DNA from: Tritrichomonas foetus
Taxonomy: Eukaryota > Parabasalia > Tritrichomonadida > Tritrichomonadidae
Direction of reading: 5' to 3'
Length of the DNA: 64,000 nt
Assembly (NCBI GenBank): GCA_001839685.1
Contig: MLAK01000001.1
Location: forward strand, 163,433 to 227,432
The notes under the pieces were generated by a model. That model saw nothing but the letters and a program-made list of their open reading frames with translations, searched no databases and was not told where the DNA came from. The translations under genes were made by a program, and so were the position numbers. Of this stretch, positions 1 to 8,756 are shown one piece after another (the first letter of the stretch is position 1; the number at the start of each line of letters is the position of its first letter).

Positions 1-90
1 CAATGAAACAAGATATAACAATGAAACAAGATATAACAATGAAACAAATTATAGTAATTAAACAAGATATAACAACTAAACAAGGTAATT
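1..90. repeat. 18-bp minisatellite at window edge
   Basis: About four and a half copies of an 18-bp unit (CAATGAAACAAGATATAA and close variants) run from base 1 and decay by about base 90. The array probably continues to the left of the window. It lies downstream of the leftmost gene, which reads leftward, so it is in 3-prime intergenic DNA. Confidence 0.85.
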
Positions 91-126
91 TATTGGGAAT
101 ATATAATCACAAAAATGCATAATAAA

Positions 127-522
127 TTAGATCATTGGTTGCACATCAATCTCTTCATCAACAGAAGAGTCACGTGTATCTGGGAAGTTCTTAGTGGTTG
201 CTGCACGATTCGATGATTCTTCACTATCAGAATTAATTTCTGGATGTTTGACTTCAAATTGAGAACCACCGTATGCTGATGTTGTTGGAATCTCTGGAGG
301 TGACTCAGGCTGACGCCACTTGATTGATTTGTCATTTACGTTTTTTTCTTGAAGATCTTCTTTCTTAACTTGAGTTACCGGTTTTGGAAGATCATTTTTC
401 GCTCCACTACCACTACCATGATGATTGTGATGATGATGATGATGATGGGATGAGCTTGAGGGCTGGTCTTTGTCACAACACTTACACATCTTTTTTTTAA
501 ATAAATTGTTTGATTTATTCAT
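127..522 (-). CDS. Small His-rich, Cys-rich N-terminal hypothetical protein
   Basis: The 131-residue protein matches no family I recognise. Near the N-terminus it has a basic stretch followed by Met-Cys-Lys-Cys-Cys (residues 12-16), then a Ser run and a block of ten His in eleven residues (about 26-36) followed by Gly-Ser repeats. The remainder is polar, acidic and probably disordered. Translation could instead begin at Met12 (base 489), which would put three cysteines at the extreme N-terminus, as in palmitoylated membrane-anchored proteins. The His block could bind Zn, Ni or Cu. It is divergently arranged with the BET-like gene at 796. That it is a real gene is supported by biased composition and clean upstream spacing, but not by homology. 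Confidence 0.55.
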   Translation of the reverse strand: MNKSNNLFKKKMCKCCDKDQPSSSSHHHHHHHNHHGSGSGAKNDLPKPVTQVKKEDLQEKNVNDKSIKWRQPESPPEIPTTSAYGGSQFEVKHPEINSDSEESSNRAATTKNFPDTRDSSVDEEIDVQPMI

Positions 523-795
523 TGAAAAACTGAAATAGTATTCAAATAGGACATCAATAAACGGTCACCTCATCATCTGATTTGATCTTAGTTTGAAAAA
601 TTGAATGAAAATCGTCCAAAATAATAAATTTAATCTATTCTTCCAGTAAAAAAGCACTTTCTTAGATGAATCAGAGAAAATTATAAACTGTCAAGGTCAA
701 AATGATAGTGAAATTCTATATTGAGAAGAAATCTGGCTGCATCATCTCAATTTAGCGGAAATATTTATCAAAATTAAAAGAATTAGATTTTATAA
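523..795. promoter_or_regulatory. Shared divergent promoter region
   Basis: This 273-bp gap separates two divergent starts. It holds the word TAAACGGTC at 558-566, which recurs close to other starts in this window. No TATA-like or other recognised core element is certain. A regulatory role is inferred from position only. Confidence 0.35.
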
Positions 796-1449
796 ATGGA
801 TCGTTTCGAACAAACACAAATAAAAGAATTCTTTCAAACCCTTATGAGCCGCCCGCTTTCAAGAATTGTTACCAGAATTAACGACGAAAAGCATATTTTT
901 CCAAGTTTCTCAACAATTCAAGAAAAGATCGATAGTAATGCCTATTTAACGATTATGGACTTCGCAATAGACGTGAGGACAGTTTTCGAAAGAGCGCGAT
1001 TTGCAGATAGTGGAAACGAGATATCCGATATAGCAATAATTCAACTAGAAACGTGGTTTGAGAAACACCTCCTTAAAGTTCCCCGAAATAAAGAAGAAGC
1101 TTTGTTTAATCAGCTCGCCAAATTGAAGAAGAACCTTAATTTGTTCAGACGGGCAATGAGCATGACTGCGGCCAAACCAAAGCCACAAACAGAAATTAGA
1201 ATTGCCGAAGAAGAAAGAAAAATTCCTCCGGCCAGTTTAATTAATGAAGTTCAACAATTAATTAAAGATGAAATGACAACAGTTGAAACACAGATGAAAG
1301 TTGCGGCAATGATTAGAAAATACTTGCCTAAGTTTGATCCGACTCCAACTGTTCGAATAAACGCATCAACTATTTCATATGAGTTGGCAGAGGAGCTCAA
1401 AGAATATTTGTTAAAAGTGAAAAAAGATAGATTAGCAGCAAAGGATTAA
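796..1449 (+). CDS. Miniature BET-like protein: degenerate bromodomain plus NET domain
   Basis: The 217-residue protein has two recognisable modules. Residues about 8-95 resemble a bromodomain: the segment PSFSTIQEKIDSNAYLTIMD and the following DVRTVFERAR match the family pattern D-x-STI-x-x-K-(8)-Y-x-x-x-x-x-F-x-x-DV-x-x-xF. The Asn that normally binds acetyl-lysine aligns with Asp71, and the ZA loop looks shortened. Residues about 148-212 resemble the extraterminal (NET) domain of BET proteins: helix, then K-x-x-x-I-R-x-x-x-P-x-F, then V-R-I-N and a final helix ELAEELKEYLL. A bromodomain followed by NET is the BET layout, normally a chromatin reader and protein-recruitment factor. Here the reader pocket may be dead while the NET scaffold is kept. 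Family assignment is by eye. Confidence 0.6.
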   Translation: MDRFEQTQIKEFFQTLMSRPLSRIVTRINDEKHIFPSFSTIQEKIDSNAYLTIMDFAIDVRTVFERARFADSGNEISDIAIIQLETWFEKHLLKVPRNKEEALFNQLAKLKKNLNLFRRAMSMTAAKPKPQTEIRIAEEERKIPPASLINEVQQLIKDEMTTVETQMKVAAMIRKYLPKFDPTPTVRINASTISYELAEELKEYLLKVKKDRLAAKD

Positions 1450-1485
1450 TCTGAATAAACTATTTTTATATGACCAACAATTTCA

Positions 1486-1945
1486 AATCATCATACATTC
1501 TTTTTTATTCATTCATTCTTTATTTTTCATTTATTCTTTTTCATTCATTCTTTTTATTCATTCATTCTTTTTATTCATTGATTCTTTTTTATTCATTGAT
1601 TCTTTTTTATTCATTGATTCTTTTTTATTCATTGATTCTTTTTTATTCATTCTTTCTTTTTATTCTTTCATTCTTTTTATTCTTTCTTTCTTTTTTATTC
1701 ATTCATTCTTTATTTTTCATTCAATCTTTTTATTCATTCTTTCTTTTTATTCATTCTTTCTTTTTTATTCACTCATTCTTTTTTATTCATTCATTCATTC
1801 TTTTTCATTCATTCATTCTTTTTCATTCATTCATTCTTTATTTTTCATTCATTCTTTTTTATTCATTCATTCTTTTTTATTCATTCATTCTTTTTTATTC
1901 ATTCATTCTTTTTTATTCATTCTTTCTTTTTCATTCATTTTATTT
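1486..1945. repeat. Pyrimidine-rich TTCATTC/TTTTTTAT minisatellite
   Basis: About 450 bp are built from irregularly repeated TTCATTC and TTTTTTATTCATTGA-type units of 4, 15 and about 19 bp, nearly free of G on the + strand. One frame is open for 169 codons and would encode only Phe, Ile, Leu, Ser, His and Tyr. I treat that as a by-product of the repeat. The strand asymmetry is striking. Confidence 0.9.
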
Positions 1946-2360
1946 TTTACCTTTTTCGATTCCTCACTTAGTAAAATAGAGTATCTGTATGTGCGAATGT
2001 ATTCAAACTCATTTCTAACACAAACAAAAGTTTCAAGTGTGTTTTTTACAGATTTGAAAATCATTAATAATTTTTCGCCTTTAGATTTGCTATATGATAT
2101 CATTATATCAAATTTCTTATACGATAAGGGTTATGATGAATGATATGATCAAGATCAAGAAACAAAGTTATAATACTGGAATTAATCAATATCAAAAAAT
2201 TTAAAGAATATATTTGGAATTCCTTCTCTATTCATATACACAAGAAGTAGAGAATTAGTTTTTAATATTGTTGATGAATGGTCTTTTGCTTTTTTTTGTC
2301 ATAGTGAAATTTGAAATAAAAAAGTGGAGAAGAAAATATAAACGGGCGCTAAAATAACGG
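1946..2360. promoter_or_regulatory. Intergenic region upstream of CFAP251
   Basis: No gene is evident. The last 25 bases before the start contain TAAACGGGC (2339-2347) and a second Myb-core-like TAACGG directly abutting the ATG. TAAACGG near start codons recurs in the window, so this is a candidate core promoter or Myb site. This is inference from recurrence. Confidence 0.3.
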
Positions 2361-5075
2361 ATGTCGGCTCGCCCTCTTGAACAGTCGGCTCTTTCTCTTG
2401 AATGGGTTCTTGGTGCAAATACGTCGATTATTAACGGAGTCATCGATCTTAAAGACGATTCTCGAAATTGCTTTTTCTATCCATGCGCACATACAGGAAT
2501 TCTGTACAACACCGAAACAAACACTCAAACACTCTTTTCTGGACATCGCCATACAATTACCGCTGTTGCTGTCACAAATGACAAGAATTATATCGCAACT
2601 GCCGATACCGGAGAAAATTCGGCTTTAATCGTTTGGGATTCTCACACAGCAGCTCCCATGTTCACAAAGTTTTCGCCGCATCCAAATGGCGTCTGCGCCT
2701 GCGCGTTTTCTTCCAAAGGACAATATTTGGTCACGCTGAGCTCAAATACGCCACAGGTTCTCGCAATATGGAACTGGAATTCAGTCGATCAAGAACCAGA
2801 GCCAGTTGCTCTTGTTGAAATTCCATTCCAAGGACAAATGAAGGTCGTTCAATTTAATCCACGCGATGAGACCCAATTGGTTACAAACGGATCCCATTCA
2901 ATTATTTTCTGGCAATGGAATAGTACGAACGATGAAATTTCATTCTATTCGCCTCCAGTAACCGCCCGCGATTTAAAGAAGCCCATTGGAAATCTAATCT
3001 ACTCCCGCTATCTTCCCGATAATGACGATGTTGTTGTTTCGACATCAGAGGGTTCTTTAATTCACCTTGTTCGTGACCCGTTTGCGATCCACCAGGGATT
3101 GGATGCTGAGCATAAGCCAGTCAAAGTCATCAGCTTGCATAAATCGGCAGTCACCACTCTTGAAATTCACAAGGGATACATAGTTACTGGCGGCGCAGAT
3201 GGAATCGTGAAATTCTTTGATTTCCAATTCAGATTAATTGCTTGGTTTGAAGACATCAAAGCTGGGCCAATTACATCAATTTCTTTCTCGAATTCTACAA
3301 TTACGAGTGATAGAGAAAAGTTTTGTTGTAAGCCTTTCATTATTGCAACATCAAACGCAGCTGTTATTCGTCTTACTGATGCTGTTTATTATGATGTCAC
3401 TGGTGCTGACCAGCCAGAGATTCTCCTCAGAAACCATACTGGTGCAGTTAAAGCTATAGCTGTGAATCCAAATGATGGAAGAATTGTAACTGGAAGTGAT
3501 GCTGGTGAACTTATTCAATGGGATATCGTGAATCATATTGCTGTCAATCGTGCATGCTACGACAAACTTCAAATCAATGCTTTATGCTATGATCCTTGTG
3601 AAGACTTTTTAGCAGTTGGATTTACAAACGGTTCAATTTCTGTTGTTACCACAGAAAACTTTGATGAAGTTTATCATCAACGTATCACAAAGAATGCTAG
3701 TATTACCGATATTCAATATTCAAGTGATTCTTCATTTTTGGCTGTTACACTGAGTGATAATACTTTAGCTCTATTCCGTTCACTAGATAAACTTTCACCA
3801 ACTACACCAATGATGTCACAAGCTAATGATGATGATCAAATCCAAATGACAACAATTCAACAAGAAATGAAGAAATGGGAATACGTTGGTCGTCATCGTT
3901 CTCACTGGGACAATATTACAGGGCTTGCATTTATTGGTAATGGCACTCAAGAATCACCACATAGGTTATTCACTATCGGACGCGATCGACGTGTTGTTGA
4001 ATATGACTATGCTGGTTCAACTTATTTGGATGGCGTGCAAATCAAACCAGCTACACAAGTAGAAATGACAGCTCATCCAACCTCATTTGCATGGACATGC
4101 AAAGACAATAGACCGTATTATGTTGTTGCTAACACCGAAGGAAAATTAAGACTCTGGAATGGCGCAGCTGCCATGACTTGTAGATTAACAGTTTTGGCTC
4201 CTTCTTTCGGTGGTGATATCACCCATATGGTCTTCATTGAAAATCAACGAACTTCTATTGTCTATGCAACTGATTCATGTATTCTTGGACTTATTTTATA
4301 TCCACTTACAGGTAACCCTAATGAATCCATGGGTCTTATTGCTCATCCTGTTTCAATTGCACGTGTTGTAATGTCACGTGATGAATCACGCGCACTTGTT
4401 TGCAGTGGTGTTGATAGCTATATTGGAATTTTCACTGCTCATCCTGAGCATCTTGAAGCAGCAGCACTTTTGGCAGCTCGTGAAGGTGATGCATTCACCG
4501 CAATGCTTGAAGGAGGTGAAGAAGGACCACTTTATCAAGAAATTGTAGATTATTTCTATTCGTCTCAATTAAGAGTACAAGGAAAATTAACTGATAAACC
4601 ACACGAAATTCCACAAGTTGTTCCAATTTCCGAAGTTGTTCCACTTCTTTGTGCTTTGGGTTATTATCCAACACAATATGAAGCTGATTTAATCAGAAAT
4701 GAAATCCAATATTCGAAGTTTTTAGAAACGAATGAAAAAACTGAAACAATTGATTTCAAGACTTTCTTGAGGCTCTTCTTAAATCACAGGCCTGTTGTTC
4801 CACCATCTCTTGATGATATTGATCATGCTTTCAAAGTCCTCGGCGCAGATGAAGAAGGACTTCTTGCAACAGAAGACTTAATTAACTTACTCCAATCTGC
4901 AGGAGAAGCAATGTCAGTGGATGACATCGACAAATGCATAGAAATCTTGGTCGGACAGCCACTTCCATCACACTTGAATTCATTCGAGTTTGTTGAAACA
5001 GTTCTTGGACTTGTCTCAGGTGAAGAAGAGGATGTAGCGGAATCCATTCAAGGAGAATCACCTCGAGCTGAGTAA
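2361..5075 (+). CDS. CFAP251: Axonemal WD40/EF-hand-like protein, CFAP251 (WDR66) family
   Basis: The 904-residue protein begins with SARPLEQSALSLEWVLGANT and carries a long WD40 array (about residues 15-690, two beta-propellers) with typical GH-x-x-x-[IV] and D-x-x-[IV]-x-x-W/F motifs. This is followed by a C-terminal calmodulin/EF-hand-like helical segment (about 735-890, including TIDFKTFLRLF and LLATEDLINLLQ). Two propellers plus an EF-hand-like tail is the architecture of CFAP251/WDR66, a subunit of the calmodulin- and spoke-associated complex at the base of radial spoke 3. The putative EF-hand loops lack the full Asp/Asn calcium-ligand pattern. The 5-prime third uses more C/G-ending codons than the 3-prime part. 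Start: first ATG, 14 bp downstream of a TAAACGGGC word. Confidence 0.8.
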   Translation: MSARPLEQSALSLEWVLGANTSIINGVIDLKDDSRNCFFYPCAHTGILYNTETNTQTLFSGHRHTITAVAVTNDKNYIATADTGENSALIVWDSHTAAPMFTKFSPHPNGVCACAFSSKGQYLVTLSSNTPQVLAIWNWNSVDQEPEPVALVEIPFQGQMKVVQFNPRDETQLVTNGSHSIIFWQWNSTNDEISFYSPPVTARDLKKPIGNLIYSRYLPDNDDVVVSTSEGSLIHLVRDPFAIHQGLDAEHKPVKVISLHKSAVTTLEIHKGYIVTGGADGIVKFFDFQFRLIAWFEDIKAGPITSISFSNSTITSDREKFCCKPFIIATSNAAVIRLTDAVYYDVTGADQPEILLRNHTGAVKAIAVNPNDGRIVTGSDAGELIQWDIVNHIAVNRACYDKLQINALCYDPCEDFLAVGFTNGSISVVTTENFDEVYHQRITKNASITDIQYSSDSSFLAVTLSDNTLALFRSLDKLSPTTPMMSQANDDDQIQMTTIQQEMKKWEYVGRHRSHWDNITGLAFIGNGTQESPHRLFTIGRDRRVVEYDYAGSTYLDGVQIKPATQVEMTAHPTSFAWTCKDNRPYYVVANTEGKLRLWNGAAAMTCRLTVLAPSFGGDITHMVFIENQRTSIVYATDSCILGLILYPLTGNPNESMGLIAHPVSIARVVMSRDESRALVCSGVDSYIGIFTAHPEHLEAAALLAAREGDAFTAMLEGGEEGPLYQEIVDYFYSSQLRVQGKLTDKPHEIPQVVPISEVVPLLCALGYYPTQYEADLIRNEIQYSKFLETNEKTETIDFKTFLRLFLNHRPVVPPSLDDIDHAFKVLGADEEGLLATEDLINLLQSAGEAMSVDDIDKCIEILVGQPLPSHLNSFEFVETVLGLVSGEEEDVAESIQGESPRAE

Positions 5076-5260
5076 TATTGAAATGTGATAGATTTGATTA
5101 TTTATTTTAATTAAAATATTTTATACAACTTTTTATGTTAATTGCCGAAAACTTCATCATAGTTAACGATTTCTTTCTAAAAATACGAAAAGAAAATAAT
5201 ATGATAACTTTTTTCTCAATTCATCTTTAATTAAAGTTATTTAACAGGGTTAAAATATCT

Positions 5261-6274
5261 TCACTCATTGTCTGATTTAATTAAATCTTCAATTTGTTGA
5301 TCATCAAAGTCATCATCACCAGCAAGTTTTAATAATTCTTCAACTTCTTTGTCAGAATTATTTCCGTCGTTATTTTCAAGTAAATCTTCGATTCCTTGTT
5401 CTTCTTCTTCAAGGTTGGCTTGCTTTAGATCTTTGTTTATTTCTTGTTCAAGTCTTTCATCAATTACGAGTTCGTTTGAATCTTGGAACTCATCTTCTTG
5501 CACAATTTCTTCTTGATTTTCTTCTTGGGCAATTTCCAGATTTTCAACTGGAATTTCGGCCTGATTTTCATTATCAACTTCTATGATGGCTTCTTCTTCA
5601 TTCATTTCTTCTTGATCTTCTTCAGGAGCACGAGTTGAAGGGGGCGCTGGTGGAACTGGCTTAATAGTTTTTGTTGGACTGCTCATTGGTGACATTGGAA
5701 CGGGTGTAAAATCAGTTGAAACAAATAAAATTTTCCTGCCTTGAGTTTCTGGATGGTATATATGAATTGGATTGATCGAAGTTAGAAGCCATCCATCAAT
5801 CAGCCAATTATATAGCATATCGCCAAGACGACGAGCAATAGCCTTTTCTTTTGGTGTGAGCGGCTTCGATCCAACGATTTCTAAATTCGAGCCAAAAACA
5901 ATCCGAGCCATGACTGGTGTGTATTCAAAAAGTGACAGTGGAGTATTTTTGAGTGTGAAATGTTTCAAATTTGGCAATGGAAAAGCACCGTAAAATGATT
6001 TGATTCGAGAATTATCAATTCTCAGAATTTCAAGTGAATCCATTGGCTTGATTCCAACAAAGTTCGTGACTTCTGCACCGATTAATCTTAATTCAATTAA
6101 AGACTTGTGATTTGGAATTGAAGGTATTTTTTTGTAAGTCGTATCATTGATTGTCAAAACAGAACTATTTCCATTTTTGGGATATGGAAGTGCTGACGTT
6201 CTCATTGGTGACATTTGTTTACGTGCTGGCGATCGTTTGGGGGAATAAGGTGATCTCTTGGGAGACAAACTCAT
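5261..6274 (-). CDS. Leucine-rich repeat protein with long acidic tail
   Basis: I start this gene at the ATG ending at base 6274, giving MSLSPKRSPYSPKRSP. The frame is open for 44 more codons upstream, but that part reads like non-coding AT-rich DNA. The 337-residue protein has a basic N-terminus with repeated SPKRSP/SPMR phospho-acceptor-like motifs, four or so leucine-rich repeats (LIELRLIGAEVTNF, LEILRIDNSRI, LKHFTLKNTPL), and an LRR-cap-like helical segment. A strongly acidic Glu/Asp/Asn/Gln-rich tail makes up the second half. The layout recalls acidic LRR proteins of the ANP32/SDS22 kind, but the repeats are too few to assign. It is divergent from the coiled-coil gene at 6643. Confidence 0.7.
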   Translation of the reverse strand: MSLSPKRSPYSPKRSPARKQMSPMRTSALPYPKNGNSSVLTINDTTYKKIPSIPNHKSLIELRLIGAEVTNFVGIKPMDSLEILRIDNSRIKSFYGAFPLPNLKHFTLKNTPLSLFEYTPVMARIVFGSNLEIVGSKPLTPKEKAIARRLGDMLYNWLIDGWLLTSINPIHIYHPETQGRKILFVSTDFTPVPMSPMSSPTKTIKPVPPAPPSTRAPEEDQEEMNEEEAIIEVDNENQAEIPVENLEIAQEENQEEIVQEDEFQDSNELVIDERLEQEINKDLKQANLEEEEQGIEDLLENNDGNNSDKEVEELLKLAGDDDFDDQQIEDLIKSDNE

Positions 6275-6642
6275 TTTTAGTGAAATAGAAAATAGTCTGT
6301 ACGTTAAGCCCTTCAGAAAATGATCAAAAAAACAGTGAAAATTTGAATATAACTTAAAATTATTTGACAAGCCCAAATAATAATTGAAAACAATATTTCT
6401 GAACATCTAGAAATATTTTGTCAGTTTTTCTCTCCCAAGTTTTTTTATCAGTATTTCTTCGTTTTATAAAAGCTTATATACACTATTCTTTGATTAGTGA
6501 TTCATCCTCTCACATTTTATTTCCTTCTCAGAATTTGAATCAAAAAAGTTAATAGTTTGTGAATTAACTATATTTTCCTTTTATAAATGGTCAAATATAT
6601 TCGAAAAAAATCGTTGGAAAGTAAAGAAAAAGTTATTCAGAA
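6275..6642. promoter_or_regulatory. Divergent intergenic region
   Basis: A 368-bp AT-rich gap between divergent starts. A TTAACGTAC word lies about 30 bp upstream of the leftward gene. I see no RNA gene or repeat. Confidence 0.3.
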
Positions 6643-8376
6643 ATGATTTCTAGAGGTTTCTATCCAGCAAATGTTTTTTCGACAACGGCTGTTGAGTCAA
6701 ATCTTCTGCGAGAATCTACTGTAAGTCGTCAGGCAACTCTCTCAATCAACGATCTCGATCCAAAAAATATAACATCACCGCCAAACATAACCGAACCAGA
6801 AAGCTGTCTCGCGATGATGAAAATCGGCGTTACAGCAGAAGACCTCGTTAAACTTTCGAAAGCAGACTTCTACAAAATTCCAGGCTCGATCGAAATCCAG
6901 CAAAAAGTCGCAGACGAGCTCGAGCAAAGAAGACTTCAAACAATTGAAAGAATCAAAGAAGAACGAGAAAAATTTTTACAGAATTCAAACAAAGGAAGTC
7001 AAAATTTATCATCGAATAATAATACAAACGATAATAGCAGTTCAAATTCGCCAACAAACGATTTTGGAAGACAGAGAATTGAAAAACTAAAAAAGAGGCA
7101 AATTGCATCTCTGATTAAAGAGCAAATTCAAAGGAAGCATATTGCGCAATCTGAAATCGTTTCTCAAAGCCGACTTGAAGAACTAAAAATGAAAAAAATT
7201 CATGACCTTAAGGTTAAGAAAGAACAAGAAACACAAAAATCAAAACAATTAACTGAACGAGCGAAAAAAGTGATCGAGCAAAAACAAAATGCTGCTCAAT
7301 CAATTATTGAAAAGCAAGAAGCTGAAGAAGCTCGTCGTCAAGCGCAATTGGAGGAACAACATAAGAAAATTGAAGAAGATAGGAAAAAATACCATGAAGA
7401 AAGAATTTCAAAACTCCAGCAAATTCGTGAAGCTCAAAGGCAACATGAGCAAGATGAAATTGAAAAAGCAGAAAAGGCTTTACAAGATGCAGAAGAGAAA
7501 CAATTAAAAGCTGATCAAAGAAAATCAGATTATATCAAAAAATTGCGTGAACAACAAAAAATAAATGAAAAAAAATATCAGGAAAAAATGAAAATGATCG
7601 CTGAAAGAGAAGAAGAACAAAGAAGACAACGTGAAGAAAAAATTAAAAGACAACAAGAACAAACACAAAGTTTAATCGAAGCAGAATTACAAAATCGATT
7701 AAATGAACGTTCAGTTCGACGTCAAAGAGAACAAGAACGATTGAAATCAATCCAAAAAAGATATTCGGCTTCAAATGGTCACCTAATTGAATTACAAAAA
7801 GAAATAATGAAAAAACAAATGCGAGCAGAAGAAAATTTAAAAGCATTGACTTTCACAAGAAGACAAAAATTCCTCGAAGAAAATGCGAAAATTAAACAAA
7901 GAAGTTTATCAGCGCTTGCCACCAAAAAACATAATGAAGATCTTCTTGCAAACAAAGCTTTGTCTTCTTTGCAAAAACAAAGTGCAATTCAACAAAGAGC
8001 ACAGGAACTCAAACAGCAAAAGGAAGCACAAATCCAAGAAAAAGCAGCACAAGCTTATCTAAAACAGAAGCTTGGTGAAGAAAAAGCCAAAAGAATTTCT
8101 AGAATGAAACAATATGAAAGTTTGATGCAAGCTGTAAAAACTCAAGAAAAATTGAATCGAATTGAACAAGAAAGAAAGAAGTATCATGATGATAAAGTCA
8201 AAGAGCAAATAGCACTCAGAAAACATGAAACAAAAGAAAAAGATGAATTAGAAAGAATGAAAAAAGTGATTCAAGATAATCCTGATATTGATCCTGCAGT
8301 ACTTGCTCAACAATTTAATATTGATTTGTCGGAAGTGACCGAAATGTCTTCTTCACCACCAAAGGTTGAACATTAA
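6643..8376 (+). CDS. Long coiled-coil protein, likely cytoskeletal
   Basis: The 577-residue protein has a short non-coiled head. Its segment EPESCLAMMKIGVTAEDLVKLSKADFY looks like a small folded helical motif. From about residue 90 almost to the end it is a continuous Lys/Glu/Gln/Arg-rich coiled coil with heptad-like spacing and many IEKQEAEEARRQAQ-type runs, interrupted by an Asn/Ser-rich linker near residues 120-145. The C-terminus (DNPDIDPAVLAQQFNIDL) looks like another short helix-turn motif. No catalytic domain is visible. Single long coiled-coil proteins of this sort are common in trichomonad cytoskeletal structures and axonemes, but a specific location cannot be read from the sequence. 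Confidence 0.7.
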   Translation: MISRGFYPANVFSTTAVESNLLRESTVSRQATLSINDLDPKNITSPPNITEPESCLAMMKIGVTAEDLVKLSKADFYKIPGSIEIQQKVADELEQRRLQTIERIKEEREKFLQNSNKGSQNLSSNNNTNDNSSSNSPTNDFGRQRIEKLKKRQIASLIKEQIQRKHIAQSEIVSQSRLEELKMKKIHDLKVKKEQETQKSKQLTERAKKVIEQKQNAAQSIIEKQEAEEARRQAQLEEQHKKIEEDRKKYHEERISKLQQIREAQRQHEQDEIEKAEKALQDAEEKQLKADQRKSDYIKKLREQQKINEKKYQEKMKMIAEREEEQRRQREEKIKRQQEQTQSLIEAELQNRLNERSVRRQREQERLKSIQKRYSASNGHLIELQKEIMKKQMRAEENLKALTFTRRQKFLEENAKIKQRSLSALATKKHNEDLLANKALSSLQKQSAIQQRAQELKQQKEAQIQEKAAQAYLKQKLGEEKAKRISRMKQYESLMQAVKTQEKLNRIEQERKKYHDDKVKEQIALRKHETKEKDELERMKKVIQDNPDIDPAVLAQQFNIDLSEVTEMSSSPPKVEH

Positions 8377-8756
8377 GTTTTTGTGGTTTATTTCGGGAAC
8401 ATATTTTATTTCATTGTTTGTTATTTTCTTGTATGACAAATTTTTTATATGTATGTATAAATAAAATTGTTTTTGATTTTGTGTATAGATACGATTATTT
8501 TTTATTTTTGCATTTCATTTTAACCAAAAAGAATTCGTATGAGTCATAGTAAGGCATAATTGATGTTACAAGTAAAGGAAATAGATTTATTATTTAAGCA
8601 ATAATAATCATGCCCAACGAATTTCTCAGCTTCAAAATTATCAAATAACTTTTGAAATCCCTATTATCAATAAGTACTCAATGAAATACTAAAAGTACAA
8701 AAAATAAACACAGGATCCGAAGGAAATTATTTTTATTTCATGTTATTTCAAAAGAG
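8377..8756. other. Convergent intergenic region
   Basis: This gap lies between convergently transcribed genes and is AT-rich. It includes an AATAAA-type stretch about 80 bp after the upstream stop (8458-8464), a plausible polyadenylation context. I see no gene, repeat or hairpin that stands out. Confidence 0.4.

Noticed and set aside
1470..1979. 169-codon open frame on the + strand
   Set aside because: It is entirely the TTCATTC/TTTTTTAT minisatellite and would encode only Phe/Ile/Leu/Ser/His/Tyr; no protein character.
5261..6406. Longer version of the acidic LRR gene starting 44 codons upstream
   Set aside because: The extra N-terminus looks like translated AT-rich promoter DNA; the ATG ending at 6274 gives a clean basic start.
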